Origin: Streptomyces europaeiscabiei
GTDB taxonomy: Bacteria; Actinomycetota; Actinomycetes; Streptomycetales; Streptomycetaceae
Length of the DNA stretch: 64,000 nucleotides
Reading direction: 5' to 3'
Assembly (NCBI RefSeq): GCF_036346855.1
Contig: NZ_CP107841.1
Span: forward strand, 10,296,001 to 10,360,000
Shown here: positions 34,274 to 42,157 of the stretch, piece by piece
Layout of the letters: each line of letters begins with the position of its first letter
Numbering within the stretch: position 1 is the first letter of the stretch
Translations under genes and position numbers: made by a program
Notes under the pieces: model-generated
What the model was told of the DNA's origin: nothing
Seen by the model: the letters and a program-made list of their open reading frames with translations, nothing else
The model's database searches: none

Positions 34274-35275
34274 CTATGAGCCCCGCATTCCGGAACGCGC
34301 GAACTCCCCCATCCCTTCCGCGAAGCCGACCTCCGTCTTCCAGCCCAGCTCCGCCCGCAGCCGGGACGAGTCTGCGGTGATGTGCCGGACGTCCCCCAGC
34401 CGGTACTGCCCGGTCACGACCGGATCGGGCCCGCCGTACGCGGCGGCCAGTGCGCGGGCCATCTCCCCGACGGTGTGCGGCTCACCGCTGCCGGTGTTGT
34501 ACGCGGTCAGCGCGCCCTGCGCCGAACCCGCCTCCAGTACCGCCACATTGGCCGCCGCCACATCGCGGACATGCACGAAGTCCCGCCGCTGCCGACCGTC
34601 CTCGAACACCCGAGGCGCCTGCCCGCGCGCGAGCGCCGAACGGAAGAAGGAGGCCACCCCGGCGTAGGGGGTGTCCTGCGGCATCCGGGGCCCGTACACG
34701 TTGTGGTAGCGCAGCGACACCGCCGTCCCGTCCGTCGCCCGCGCCCACGCCGCCGCCAGATGCTCCTGGGCGAGCTTGGTCGTCGCGTACACATTGCGCG
34801 GGTCGGTCGGCGCGTCCTCGCCCACGAGCCCCGGCGACAAGTCGGCCCCGCACCGCGGGCACAGTGGCTCGAAGCGCCCGGCCGCGAGATCGGCCACGTC
34901 CCTCGGACCCGGCCGCACCACCCCGTGCCTCCCGCACTCGTACCGCCCCTCCCCGTACACCACCATCGACCCCGCCAGCACCAGCCGCCGCACACCCGCC
35001 TCCGCCATCGCCGCGAGCAGTACGGCCGTCCCCAGGTCGTTGCGGGAGACGTACTCCGGGGCGTCGGCGAACCCCGTGCCGAGACCGACCATGGCCGCCT
35101 GATGGCACACGGCGTCCACGCCGTCCAGCGCGCGGGCGACCGCCTCCCGGTCCCTCACGTCCGCGCCGACGTCCGCCGCCACGTCGAACACGACGGGCTC
35201 GTGCCCGTGCTCCGCCAGCACGTCGACAACATGGGACCCGATGAACCCGGCACCGCCGGTGACCAGTACACGCAT
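34274..35275 (-). CDS. NAD-dependent epimerase/dehydratase with zinc-ribbon-like insert
   Basis: Extended SDR protein of 333 residues acting on nucleotide sugars. NAD loop VLVTGGAGFIGSHVVDVL at the start; Ser/Thr region GSMVVYGEG; catalytic Tyr-x3-Lys in RNVYATTKLAQE; substrate region VSLRYHNVYGPRMP. Between strand and catalytic Tyr lies an insert with CGRH and CPRC about 35 residues apart (ECGRHG, then LCPRCGADL), able to hold one zinc ion. ATG 35275 is preferred since TAGCGT (35288-35283) stands 7 nt upstream, giving a leaderless mRNA. Convergent with the kinase gene. Its product could feed the nearby glycosyltransferases. Confidence 0.9.
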   Translation of the reverse strand: MRVLVTGGAGFIGSHVVDVLAEHGHEPVVFDVAADVGADVRDREAVARALDGVDAVCHQAAMVGLGTGFADAPEYVSRNDLGTAVLLAAMAEAGVRRLVLAGSMVVYGEGRYECGRHGVVRPGPRDVADLAAGRFEPLCPRCGADLSPGLVGEDAPTDPRNVYATTKLAQEHLAAAWARATDGTAVSLRYHNVYGPRMPQDTPYAGVASFFRSALARGQAPRVFEDGRQRRDFVHVRDVAAANVAVLEAGSAQGALTAYNTGSGEPHTVGEMARALAAAYGGPDPVVTGQYRLGDVRHITADSSRLRAELGWKTEVGFAEGMGEFARSGMRGS

Positions 35276-35282
35276 ACGGCTC

Positions 35283-35288
35283 ACGCTA
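35283..35288 (-). promoter_or_regulatory. -10 element of a probable leaderless promoter (epimerase)
   Basis: TAGCGT on the minus strand, 7 nt before ATG 35275. Identical to the -10 of the molybdoenzyme gene. Confidence 0.6.
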
Positions 35289-35325
35289 GGACCGCACCAC
35301 CGCGGAGCCCCAGGGCCACGCCCGG

Positions 35326-35347
35326 CACGTCACGCTTCCGTAAGACG
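35326..35347 (+). promoter_or_regulatory. Response-regulator site C
   Basis: Half-sites CGTCA (35328-35332) and CGTAA (35339-35343), 11 bp apart, within CACGT-N5-TTCCGT. It lies 37 bp from the epimerase -10, close to the 36 bp between site A and the divergent GT-C-like gene -10. Confidence 0.5.
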
Positions 35348-35407
35348 ACGGCCCGGCAGCCGACCCATCGGACCGCTTCTTCGCCCGGGCGGGTACGCCG
35401 GCGCCGG

Positions 35408-35429
35408 GACGTAAGCATTTCGTCATCAC
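35408..35429 (+). promoter_or_regulatory. Response-regulator site B
   Basis: Half-sites CGTAA (35410-35414) and CGTCA (35421-35425), 11 bp apart, within GACGT-N5-TTTCGT. A possible -10 (TTGAAT, 35461-35466) begins 31 bp downstream, as for site A. It precedes the DM13 gene. Confidence 0.6.
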
Positions 35430-35509
35430 CCAACCCGGGCCGGGGAGACCGTCCTTTGCGTTGAATGGGAGGTGGCGACACGTACCGACGGAGCGAGAAG
35501 AGGGACGGA

Positions 35510-36103
35510 ATGGGGCGCACACGGAGGGGACAGCTGACCGTCGCCCTGCTGGTGTCGCTGGTCGTGGGAGTGGGGGCCGGGCTGTACTGGTTCCAGCCGT
35601 GGAAGCTCTGGCAGGACGAGACGGTGACGGAATCCCTGCCCGGCGCCGTCGTGGAAGCCTCCCGGCCCCCGGGAACGAACCCCGGGACGCCTTCCTCGCC
35701 GTCGGCGCCGACCGGACCCGTGACCCTGGCCACCGGTGAGCTGATCAGCCACGAACACACGACGTCGGGCACGGTGACACTCGTACGGCTCGCCGACGGC
35801 ACCCACGTGATCCGGCTGGAGCGGCTCGACACCAGCAACGGCCCGGACCTGCGCGTGTGGCTGACCGATGCCCCGGTGAAGGAGGGCCGGGCCGGCTGGC
35901 ACGTCTTCGACGACGGCGAGTACGTCAGCCTCGGCAGGCTCAAGGGCAACAGGGGAAGCCAGAACTACCCCCTGCCCGAGGACATCGACCCCTACCGGTA
36001 CACGAGCGTCACCATCTGGTGCGACCGCTTCGACGTCTCCTTCGGGGCCGCCGAACTTCTTGTGCATGGAGGTCAGCGGAGGTTCCGTCCCCCGGGAAGG
36101 TAG
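35510..36103 (+). CDS. Membrane-anchored DM13-domain protein
   Basis: Protein of 197 residues. N-terminal anchor or uncleaved signal (QLTVALLVSLVVGVGAGLYWF, residues 8-28), a Pro/Ser/Thr-rich spacer, then a DM13 domain from about residue 75: GELISHEHTTSGTVTLVRLADGTHVIRLE, LRVWLTD and VTIWCDRFDVSFGAAEL. DM13 domains have a conserved Cys near the end (here C in IWCDRF) and are proposed to take part in electron transfer. The protein should sit outside the membrane near the molybdoenzyme, with which it shares the direct-repeat regulatory motif. ATG 35510 follows GAGGGA; ATG 35465 is in frame and a second option. Confidence 0.87.
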   Translation: MGRTRRGQLTVALLVSLVVGVGAGLYWFQPWKLWQDETVTESLPGAVVEASRPPGTNPGTPSSPSAPTGPVTLATGELISHEHTTSGTVTLVRLADGTHVIRLERLDTSNGPDLRVWLTDAPVKEGRAGWHVFDDGEYVSLGRLKGNRGSQNYPLPEDIDPYRYTSVTIWCDRFDVSFGAAELLVHGGQRRFRPPGR

Positions 36104-36290
36104 CGGGACGCTCGGGCCGGCCACTTTGAGCACCATGTCCGGCCGCAGGAGCGCCGTATGCCAGGCGACCGGCGCGCCCCTCATGCCCGACGACGAACGC
36201 CTGCTCCTCGCCCAGCGCCCGGATCAGACCGACGACACGGAAACCCGCGTCGACCAGAGGACCCAAGTGCCTGCTTGTGAGCCTGGCATG
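36060..36290 (-). pseudogene. Fragment of an epoxide-hydrolase-like alpha/beta hydrolase
   Basis: Minus-strand sequence reads LGPLVDAGFRVV, RALGEEQAFVVGHE in one frame, and continues GAPVAWHTALLRPDMV, then SVPLPSRGTEPPLTSMHKKFG in another. Together they match the region around the nucleophile elbow (GHDWGAPVAWH) of epoxide hydrolases. The nucleophile Asp-Trp is lost in a small deletion and no further parts are seen on either side. Its 3' end overlaps the end of the DM13 gene. Confidence 0.6.
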
Positions 36291-36577
36291 TCAGACCGAG
36301 GGGACGTTTGGCTGATCAGTCACCAGGAAACGTGGCAGCCCCGTCACCTGCACCGCCAGCCGGACAGCACGCAGATGCTGCGGCTGTGCAAGGTATCCCC
36401 ATCTCAGCGTGCTGCCGGGCCGCGAATAGAGCCCTGATAGAGCTAATATGATCGCTTTATCACCCTTTCGGGTGGTTTCTAGTTGTGTCGCGATCCCTGT
36501 GCGTGTTCACCCGTCCGGGTGGACACGCTCCGGAGTGAAGCGGATACATAGAGTATCCGTCGATGGGAGGAGCGTAC
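36291..36577 (+). promoter_or_regulatory. Structured leader region of the lectin gene
   Basis: AT-richer than its surroundings; TAATAT at 36444-36449 may be a -10. Three hairpins follow in series: CACCC/GGGTG at 36461-36474, GCGTGTTCACCCG against CGGGTGGACACGC at 36501-36528 (12 of 13 Watson-Crick pairs), and CGGATAC/GTATCCG with loop ATAGA at 36541-36559. The last ends 6 nt before the GGGAGGAG ribosome site. No gene is supported in 36291-36577. Confidence 0.6.
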
Positions 36578-37612
36578 ATGGCCGTCTCAACCACTCCGGG
36601 CACCAACTGGGGCACCTGGATCAATCTCGAAGGCAGCATCTTCGCCGAGCCCGCCCCCGTCCTCACCGCCGACAACCGGGTGCGGGTCTTCGTCCAGGGC
36701 GGCGGCAACACCCTCTACAGCAGGGGCGAGAACCGCGACCGCACCTGGGCGGCCTGGCTCCACCACGAGGGATCGAGTATCGCCGGCGTCCCCAGCGCCG
36801 TCCGGGGCAAGGACGGCAAGATCCGGGTGTTCTACCGCACCCCGGACAACCACCTCGACGTCATCACCCAGACCGCCATCAACAGCTCCTACAGCGCACC
36901 CGCGCGCATCGTGACCAACATCGGAGGGGACCCCGCAGCGGCGCTGAACGCCGACGGCCGCATCCAGGTGTTCTTCCGGGGAACGGACGGCGCCCTGTGG
37001 CACGTCCGTAACCAGGGCCTGCTCTACGAGGCGTACACGGGCCCCGTCTCCCTGGGCGGCGGCATCTACGCGACCCCCTCCCCGGTCCTCGACGGCTCCG
37101 GCCGCATCGTGGTGGCCGTCAGGGGAGGCGGCGACACCCTCTACACCATCCAGCAGGTGGCCGCGAACTCCCCGGACTCCTGGGAGTCCTTCCGGCAGGA
37201 GACCACCGGGGTGACCAGCCGGCCCACGGCCGTCCTGGATGCCGCCGCCCGGGTCCAGATCCTCTACCGGGGCTCGGACGGCTCCGCCTGGCGCGTGGGG
37301 CAGACCGACAACTACGACTCCTTCCACACCTCCGCGTCCCTGGGCGGCGGCATCATCGACCGGCCCACCGCCGCCCTCGGCCAGGACGGCCGTCTCAACG
37401 TCCTGGCCAAAGGCACCGACAACGCTCTGTGGGTCGCCGTCCAGAACGCGGAGAACGACACCGCCTACAGTGCCTGGCAATCCCTGGCCGGCGTCATCGG
37501 CGACGCCCACGTCAGCCCCGTCATCGCCAACCACGAACACCTCCTCTACGGTTTCACCCAGGGCTCCGGCACGGCCAGGCAACTCTGGCTCCAGCGCCAG
37601 ACCTGGGCCTGA
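36578..37612 (+). CDS. Beta-propeller lectin-like protein (PLL/tachylectin-type repeats)
   Basis: Protein of 344 residues made of seven repeats of 45-50 residues. Each has a G-rich loop and a strand such as PAPVLTADNRVRVFVQGGGNTL, PSAVRGKDGKIRVFYRTPDN, PAAALNADGRIQVFFRGTDG, PSPVLDGSGRIVVAVRGGGD, PTAVLDAAARVQILYRGSDG and PTAALGQDGRLNVLAKGTDN. This fits a seven-bladed propeller of the PLL or sialidase-like lectin type that binds sugars. There is no signal peptide, and no catalytic residues are recognised. ATG 36578 is chosen for its GGGAGGAG site. The leader has three hairpins. Likely a sugar-binding protein that is cytoplasmic or released by lysis; ligand unknown. Confidence 0.82.
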   Translation: MAVSTTPGTNWGTWINLEGSIFAEPAPVLTADNRVRVFVQGGGNTLYSRGENRDRTWAAWLHHEGSSIAGVPSAVRGKDGKIRVFYRTPDNHLDVITQTAINSSYSAPARIVTNIGGDPAAALNADGRIQVFFRGTDGALWHVRNQGLLYEAYTGPVSLGGGIYATPSPVLDGSGRIVVAVRGGGDTLYTIQQVAANSPDSWESFRQETTGVTSRPTAVLDAAARVQILYRGSDGSAWRVGQTDNYDSFHTSASLGGGIIDRPTAALGQDGRLNVLAKGTDNALWVAVQNAENDTAYSAWQSLAGVIGDAHVSPVIANHEHLLYGFTQGSGTARQLWLQRQTWA

Positions 37613-37793
37613 CATCTGAGGTGACGGCTCCGATGCCGGCCGGATGTTGGCTCCTCTTGAGGACAGGCTGAGCTGGATGTATGCCAGATCGGTCATGGGT
37701 GCGCGGGTACACGATCGCCCATTGAGTTGTCGCAGGCCGGGCGCCCACAGGCCCGCCGAAGAGGCGGGCGGACCAAACGGTGGCCGCGAAGCC

Positions 37794-38174
37794 GTGTGTC
37801 CGCGCACCGAGCTGCTGAGTGACCAGGATGTCGACCGTGCCATGGAGGAGGCCGGGACGGGCCTGACCTTGGTGGCCATCAATTCGATCCATGGCATGTC
37901 GGCCGGCGTCGCCCGGCCTGCGGCCCGCCTCGCCCTGGAGGACGGCTCCAGACGACCCGACCGGCTGGTCACCGTCTTCGCCGAGCAGGACCTGGAAGCC
38001 ATCGCCCGGATGCGCTCCTACTTTGGGGACACCCCGGCCTCCGAGCCGTCGTTCGCTCTGTTCAAGGACGGCGAACTCGTCCACTTCGTTCCGCGCCACC
38101 GCATCGAAGGACGCGATGCCGGGAGTGTGGCCGCCGACCTCAAGGCCGCTTTCGACGAGTTCGGCTCGCCGTGA
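37794..38174 (+). CDS. Bacilliredoxin (BrxA/BrxB, DUF1094) homologue lacking both active-site cysteines
   Basis: Thioredoxin-fold protein, 126 residues from GTG 37794. Family sequence is clear: DVDRAMEEAGTGLTLVAINS, RPDRLVTVFAEQDLEAIARM, EPSFALFKDGELVHFVPRH and IEGRDAGSVAADLKAAFDEF. The usual active site NSVCGCAAG is here NSIHGMSAG, so both Cys of CGC are replaced (His and Met). The first about 18 residues of the family (PYSPELV..-like segment) are also missing, and the ribosome site is weak. It could be a decaying gene or a non-redox derivative. A strong terminator follows. It lies 180 bp after the lectin gene on the same strand. Confidence 0.7.
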   Translation: MCPRTELLSDQDVDRAMEEAGTGLTLVAINSIHGMSAGVARPAARLALEDGSRRPDRLVTVFAEQDLEAIARMRSYFGDTPASEPSFALFKDGELVHFVPRHRIEGRDAGSVAADLKAAFDEFGSP

Positions 38175-38182
38175 GGCAAGAG

Positions 38183-38213
38183 TGCGGGGAGCCCCCGGTG
38201 GGGGCTCCCCGCA
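38183..38213 (+). terminator. Terminator after the bacilliredoxin-like gene
   Basis: TGCGGGGAGCCCCC (38183-38196) pairs perfectly with 38200-38213, 14 bp, loop GGT, 9 bp after the stop codon. Confidence 0.85.
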
Positions 38214-38773
38214 GCCAGTTCTGCTTTCTGCGGTGGCCGCATGGGAAAGAACGGTGTGCCCCGGCTGCGGCTGGTCGTGGTCGAGGAGAGCCGGCGGGTG
38301 GCAGTTCGACGCCGATGCGGCCGTCGTGCGCGGACGTGATGGCGGTGACGACATCGTGCGCCCCTACGGCGACGGCGAGGGCACGGACGCGACCGGCTCC
38401 GTGCCGTCCCCGCCGTGGCTCTGGCGGGCAGGGTGCCGTTCACATCCGCGGCCGGGGTGGCGAGGGCGGAGTCCCGCGTTCGGGGGTGCTGTCGGCGCGG
38501 CCGATGGGAGCGGGCCACCAGGTTGCTACAGGGGCCTGGAGGCCAGGCTCCCCTGCCGCACAGCCAGGGAGCTGTGCGGCAGGGGAGCGACGCCGGTGAC
38601 AGCGACTCCTGTTCCGGCCGGCAATCGCGACCGGGTCGTGAGTCGGCGGCCATTCATCGGCGGGAAGTCGCGGTCGTGGAGTGGCGTTCACGGCGTGGTG
38701 GCCACCAGAGCACGCAAGACATGCCGTCGGCGTGTCCGGAGCGTTGAGGCTGCCATCAGGTCATGTCACGGGG
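38214..38773. other. Intergenic region with an isolated strong hairpin
   Basis: No gene can be supported in 560 bp. It contains the hairpin listed at 38547-38588, about 190 bp from the 3' end of the rhamnosidase gene. Confidence 0.5.
38547..38588 (-). terminator. Perfect 18-bp hairpin, probable terminator of the rhamnosidase gene
   Basis: GCTCCCCTGCCGCACAGC (38547-38564) and its exact complement (38571-38588) with a 6-nt loop CAGGGA. Nearest gene end is the minus-strand rhamnosidase at 38774. Confidence 0.7.
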
Positions 38774-41700
38774 TTACCCGGTGGCCTCCTTGGCGTCGCC
38801 GAGGCCGGTGCGGACGCCGAAGCGGTAGGAGCCCGACCCGACCTCGAACACGGCAGCCCCGCCCTCCATCCGGAGGAACCGGACGCCCTTGGCGGCCTTG
38901 GCCGGTCGGCCTCCCTCGGTGACCGCCCCAAGGGTCTTCGCCGGCACGTGAACTTCGGCGACGGTGTTGACCGGCACGGTCACCTTCAGGTCGAGCGCCC
39001 GGTTGTTCGTGCTCCACTTCGAGGAGAGAAGGCCGTAGACGGTCTTGAGGCTTCCGGAGCCCTTGGTCAGGTTCCCGCCGGGCACCGGCGCGATCCGGGA
39101 GCGCTTGTAGCCGGGTTCGATCGAGGAGATGCCGCCTATGTTCTGGAACATCCAGTCACCCACGGCCCCATAGGCGTAGTGGTTGAAGGAGTTCATGTCG
39201 ACCGGGCCGAAGTCGCCGTTGGGCATGATCGAGTTCCAGCGTTCCCACATGGTGGTGGCGCCGTTGGCGACCTCGTAGCCCCAGGACGGGTAGTCCTTGT
39301 GCAGCAGCATCTTGTAGGCGAGGTCGTCCCTGCCTATCTTGCTCAGCGCGGGCAGCAGCAGCGGTGTGCCGATGAAGCCGGTCCGCAGGTGGTTGTCGGT
39401 GAGCGCCAGTTTGGCCACGAACTTCTCGCCGACCTTCTCGACCAGCGCGGGGTCGGAGACGAGGTTCATGCCGAGGGCCATCGCGTACCCGGTCTGCGAG
39501 TTGCGCTTGACGGTGCCGTCGGTTGCGACGTACGCCTTGGTGAAGGCGTCGCGGATGTCGGCGGAGAGCTTGCTGTAGTCGGACGCCGCCGCGTCATCAC
39601 CCAGGGCCTTGGCCACCTCCGCCATCATGCGGGCGTTCTCGGCGTAGTAGGCCGTGCCCAGGATGCCCTGCTCGGTCGGGTCGTCCAGGTGCAGCCAGTC
39701 GTTGGTGAAGAAGGTGGTGCGGCCGGGTTCGAGAAGGTCCGGTCCGGCGCTGTCGCGCACGAACTGGAAGAACTTCTGCATGGCGGGGTAGTTCTCCCGC
39801 AGGATGCGGGTGTCGTCGTAGGAGCGCCACACGGAGTACGGGACGGTGATCATCACGTCGGACCAGCCGACACCGCTGTCGCCGAACTGGCCCTGTGGGG
39901 TCGGTACGACCGCGGGCAGGTCACCGTTGGCGTACTGGGAGTTGCGGACGTCCGCCATCCAGTGGGACAGGAACGCGCGGGTGTCGACCAGGTAGTTGGC
40001 CGTGGGCGCGAACAGGCTGATGTCTCCCGTCCATCCCAGGCGTTCGTCGCGGGCGGGGGTGTCGGTGGGGATGGAGAGGAAGTTGCCCCGCTGGCTCCAG
40101 GAGATGTTGCTCACCAGCTGGTTCAGCATATTGTCCGAGGTCTTCAGCTTGCCGGTGGACGGGAGGTCGGACCCCCACACGACGCCCTTGACGGCGGAGA
40201 GCGCGGGAGGCTCGCTCACCCCGGTGATCTCGATGTAGCGGAACCCGTGCTGGGTGAAGGTGGGCTCGTAGGTCACCGTCCCGGTCTTGGCGAAGACGTA
40301 GCGGTCGGTGACCCGCGCGCTGCGGAAGTTGTCGGTGTAGAGGGTGCCGTTCTTGTTGAGCACCTCCGCGTAGCGGATCTTGACCGTCTGTCCGGCGGAG
40401 CCGGTGAGGGTCAGCCGGGACACGCCGACCATGTTCTGCCCGAGGTCGTAGACATAGGCGCCGGAGGTGGGCTCGGTCATCTTCCGGGACTTGAGCACCT
40501 GGGTCCGGCGCACCGGCTCGTCGCTCTGCGGGACCAGGAGGGCGGTCCGGGACTTCAGGCTCGTGGCGGGTTCCCACTTCGCGTCGTCGAATCCGGGCCG
40601 GCTCCAGCCCGAGGGCTTCAGGCCGGCGTCGTAGGTCTCGCCGTCCTGCAGGTCGGCCTTGATGTAGGGGCCGTCCGCCGCCTTCCACGATCCGTCCGTG
40701 GCGATCCACTGGACCGAACCGTCGGTGTAGGTGATGCGGACCTTCGCCACAAGAGCGGGGGCGTCCCCGTACTGACCGCTCCAGCCGAGTCCGACCTTGC
40801 CGGCCCACCAGCCGTTCGCCAGGGATGCGCCGATCGCGTTGTGTCCGCGGGTGAGCAGCTTCGTCACGTCGTAGGTCTGGGACTGGATGCGCTTGTGGTA
40901 GTTCGTCCAGCCCGGGGCGAGCACCTGGTCGCCGACCGCCTTGCCGTTGATCTCCAGCTCGTAGACGCCGAGCGCCGACGCGTAGACCCGCGCGGAGGCG
41001 ACCTTCTTGCCGGCCTTGGTCGCGAAGCCCTTGCGCAGCAGCGGCAGCGGCCGGACCGCGGGCTCCTTGAGGGCGTCAGTGGTGCCGGACACCACGAGGG
41101 CGGAGCCGACGATCTCACCGCCGGTGAACGGGTTCCGGTCGGAAGCGAAGTCGGTGTCGAGCAGCGTGCCGCCGTCGGCGCCGGTCACGACGGCGTCGTA
41201 GACGGTTCCCCGTTCGCCGCAGCATCCGTGGGTGCGGAATCCGATGTAGCCCTTGCTGAACGTGGCGTCGGTGAAGGTGTCGACCGGCTTGCCGTCCAAG
41301 GTCGTCCTGATGGTGGTACCCACCAGGTCGTAGCGGACGGTGTGGCGGTCGGCGAGGAGACTGGCGTTGGTGAAGCCGTAGGGCGCGAGGTCCACCTCCT
41401 TCACCACGCTGTAGTTTCCCTTGACCTGCTTGTGCAGTCTCAGCATCGGGGTCGGGCCCGTGACGTTGAACTGCCACATGTAGCCGTTGCTCGCGTCGGA
41501 GGCACGCAGGAACATGCCGAAGGCATTGCTGTCGATCTTGAAGTCGACCGTGGCGGTGTAGTCGGTCCACATGTCGAGTTCACTCGCGGCCTCAGGACGA
41601 GTGATCCACTGGGCGCCGTCCCAGTCGCCGGAGTCCAGCAGGCCCGTCTCGAAGTGCGCGTGCGCGCTCCACGGGCTCGCGGCCTTCCTGTCGTCCCAGG

Positions 41701-42079
41701 CCCGCACCCGCCAGTAGTAGCGGGTGGCCGCCTTCAGGGCGGGGCCGCCGTACCGGACGCCGACCTGGCGGCCGGATGCCACCTTGCCGGAGGACCACAC
41801 ATCTGCGGACCCCGGCGTGCGTCCGACCTGGATCTGATACGCCTTCTGCGAGGTCGCCCGCCGGGACGACGTGGACTGCCAGCCGAAGACCGGGTCCTCA
41901 CCACCGATGCCCAGGGGGTTCGCCCTGCCGTTGGTGGTCAGTGCCTTCACGGAGAAGGGCGCGCCCGAGGCCGACCCGGCAAGAGACGCGGAGGCGGGCA
42001 CGACCGCCGTGCCTCCGACCACGGCGAACACGAGAAGGCCTCTGAGGAGTACGAACAGGAGTGAGCGTCTACGGTGCAT
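38774..42079 (-). CDS. Secreted alpha-L-rhamnosidase (GH78)
   Basis: Exported enzyme of 1101 residues. The signal peptide is RRRSLLFVLLRGLLVFAVVGGT with cleavage near ASA. N-terminal sandwich domain (about 40-150) with VFGWQSTSSRRATSQKAYQIQV. Then an inserted concanavalin/LamG-like domain (about 170-300, DFKIDSNAFGMFLRASDAS and GFRTHGCCGERGTVYDAV). The rhamnosidase N domain follows (RVYASALGVYELEINGKAVG, LAPGWTNYHKRI). The (alpha/alpha)6 catalytic core carries FLSIPTDTPARDERLGWTGD, with acidic residues expected to protonate the glycosidic bond, and TTMWERWNSI with the candidate base Glu, then SFNHYAYGAVGDWMF. It releases L-rhamnose from plant or microbial polymers outside the cell. The promoter carries a LacI-type palindrome at 42092-42103. 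Confidence 0.94.
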   Translation of the reverse strand: MHRRRSLLFVLLRGLLVFAVVGGTAVVPASASLAGSASGAPFSVKALTTNGRANPLGIGGEDPVFGWQSTSSRRATSQKAYQIQVGRTPGSADVWSSGKVASGRQVGVRYGGPALKAATRYYWRVRAWDDRKAASPWSAHAHFETGLLDSGDWDGAQWITRPEAASELDMWTDYTATVDFKIDSNAFGMFLRASDASNGYMWQFNVTGPTPMLRLHKQVKGNYSVVKEVDLAPYGFTNASLLADRHTVRYDLVGTTIRTTLDGKPVDTFTDATFSKGYIGFRTHGCCGERGTVYDAVVTGADGGTLLDTDFASDRNPFTGGEIVGSALVVSGTTDALKEPAVRPLPLLRKGFATKAGKKVASARVYASALGVYELEINGKAVGDQVLAPGWTNYHKRIQSQTYDVTKLLTRGHNAIGASLANGWWAGKVGLGWSGQYGDAPALVAKVRITYTDGSVQWIATDGSWKAADGPYIKADLQDGETYDAGLKPSGWSRPGFDDAKWEPATSLKSRTALLVPQSDEPVRRTQVLKSRKMTEPTSGAYVYDLGQNMVGVSRLTLTGSAGQTVKIRYAEVLNKNGTLYTDNFRSARVTDRYVFAKTGTVTYEPTFTQHGFRYIEITGVSEPPALSAVKGVVWGSDLPSTGKLKTSDNMLNQLVSNISWSQRGNFLSIPTDTPARDERLGWTGDISLFAPTANYLVDTRAFLSHWMADVRNSQYANGDLPAVVPTPQGQFGDSGVGWSDVMITVPYSVWRSYDDTRILRENYPAMQKFFQFVRDSAGPDLLEPGRTTFFTNDWLHLDDPTEQGILGTAYYAENARMMAEVAKALGDDAAASDYSKLSADIRDAFTKAYVATDGTVKRNSQTGYAMALGMNLVSDPALVEKVGEKFVAKLALTDNHLRTGFIGTPLLLPALSKIGRDDLAYKMLLHKDYPSWGYEVANGATTMWERWNSIMPNGDFGPVDMNSFNHYAYGAVGDWMFQNIGGISSIEPGYKRSRIAPVPGGNLTKGSGSLKTVYGLLSSKWSTNNRALDLKVTVPVNTVAEVHVPAKTLGAVTEGGRPAKAAKGVRFLRMEGGAAVFEVGSGSYRFGVRTGLGDAKEATG

Positions 42080-42091
42080 GGCATCCTCGTA

Positions 42092-42103
42092 TGAATCGTT
42101 TCA
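42092..42103. promoter_or_regulatory. LacI-type operator before the secreted rhamnosidase
   Basis: TGAATCGTTTCA has perfect TGAA/TTCA arms around a CG centre. It lies 13 bp before the ATG, just upstream of the GAGG ribosome site. Related palindromes are at 44989, 45005, 46242, 46310 and 46562. Confidence 0.65.
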
Positions 42104-42157
42104 GATCGTATGTGTCAGCGGCTGATTGCGCCGCGAACACGGTGTGCGTGGGGGAGG

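Noticed and set aside
38681..42064. 1127-codon open frame antisense to the secreted rhamnosidase
   Set aside because: Val/Gly/Arg-rich sequence without domain features; typical mirror frame of a GC-rich gene.
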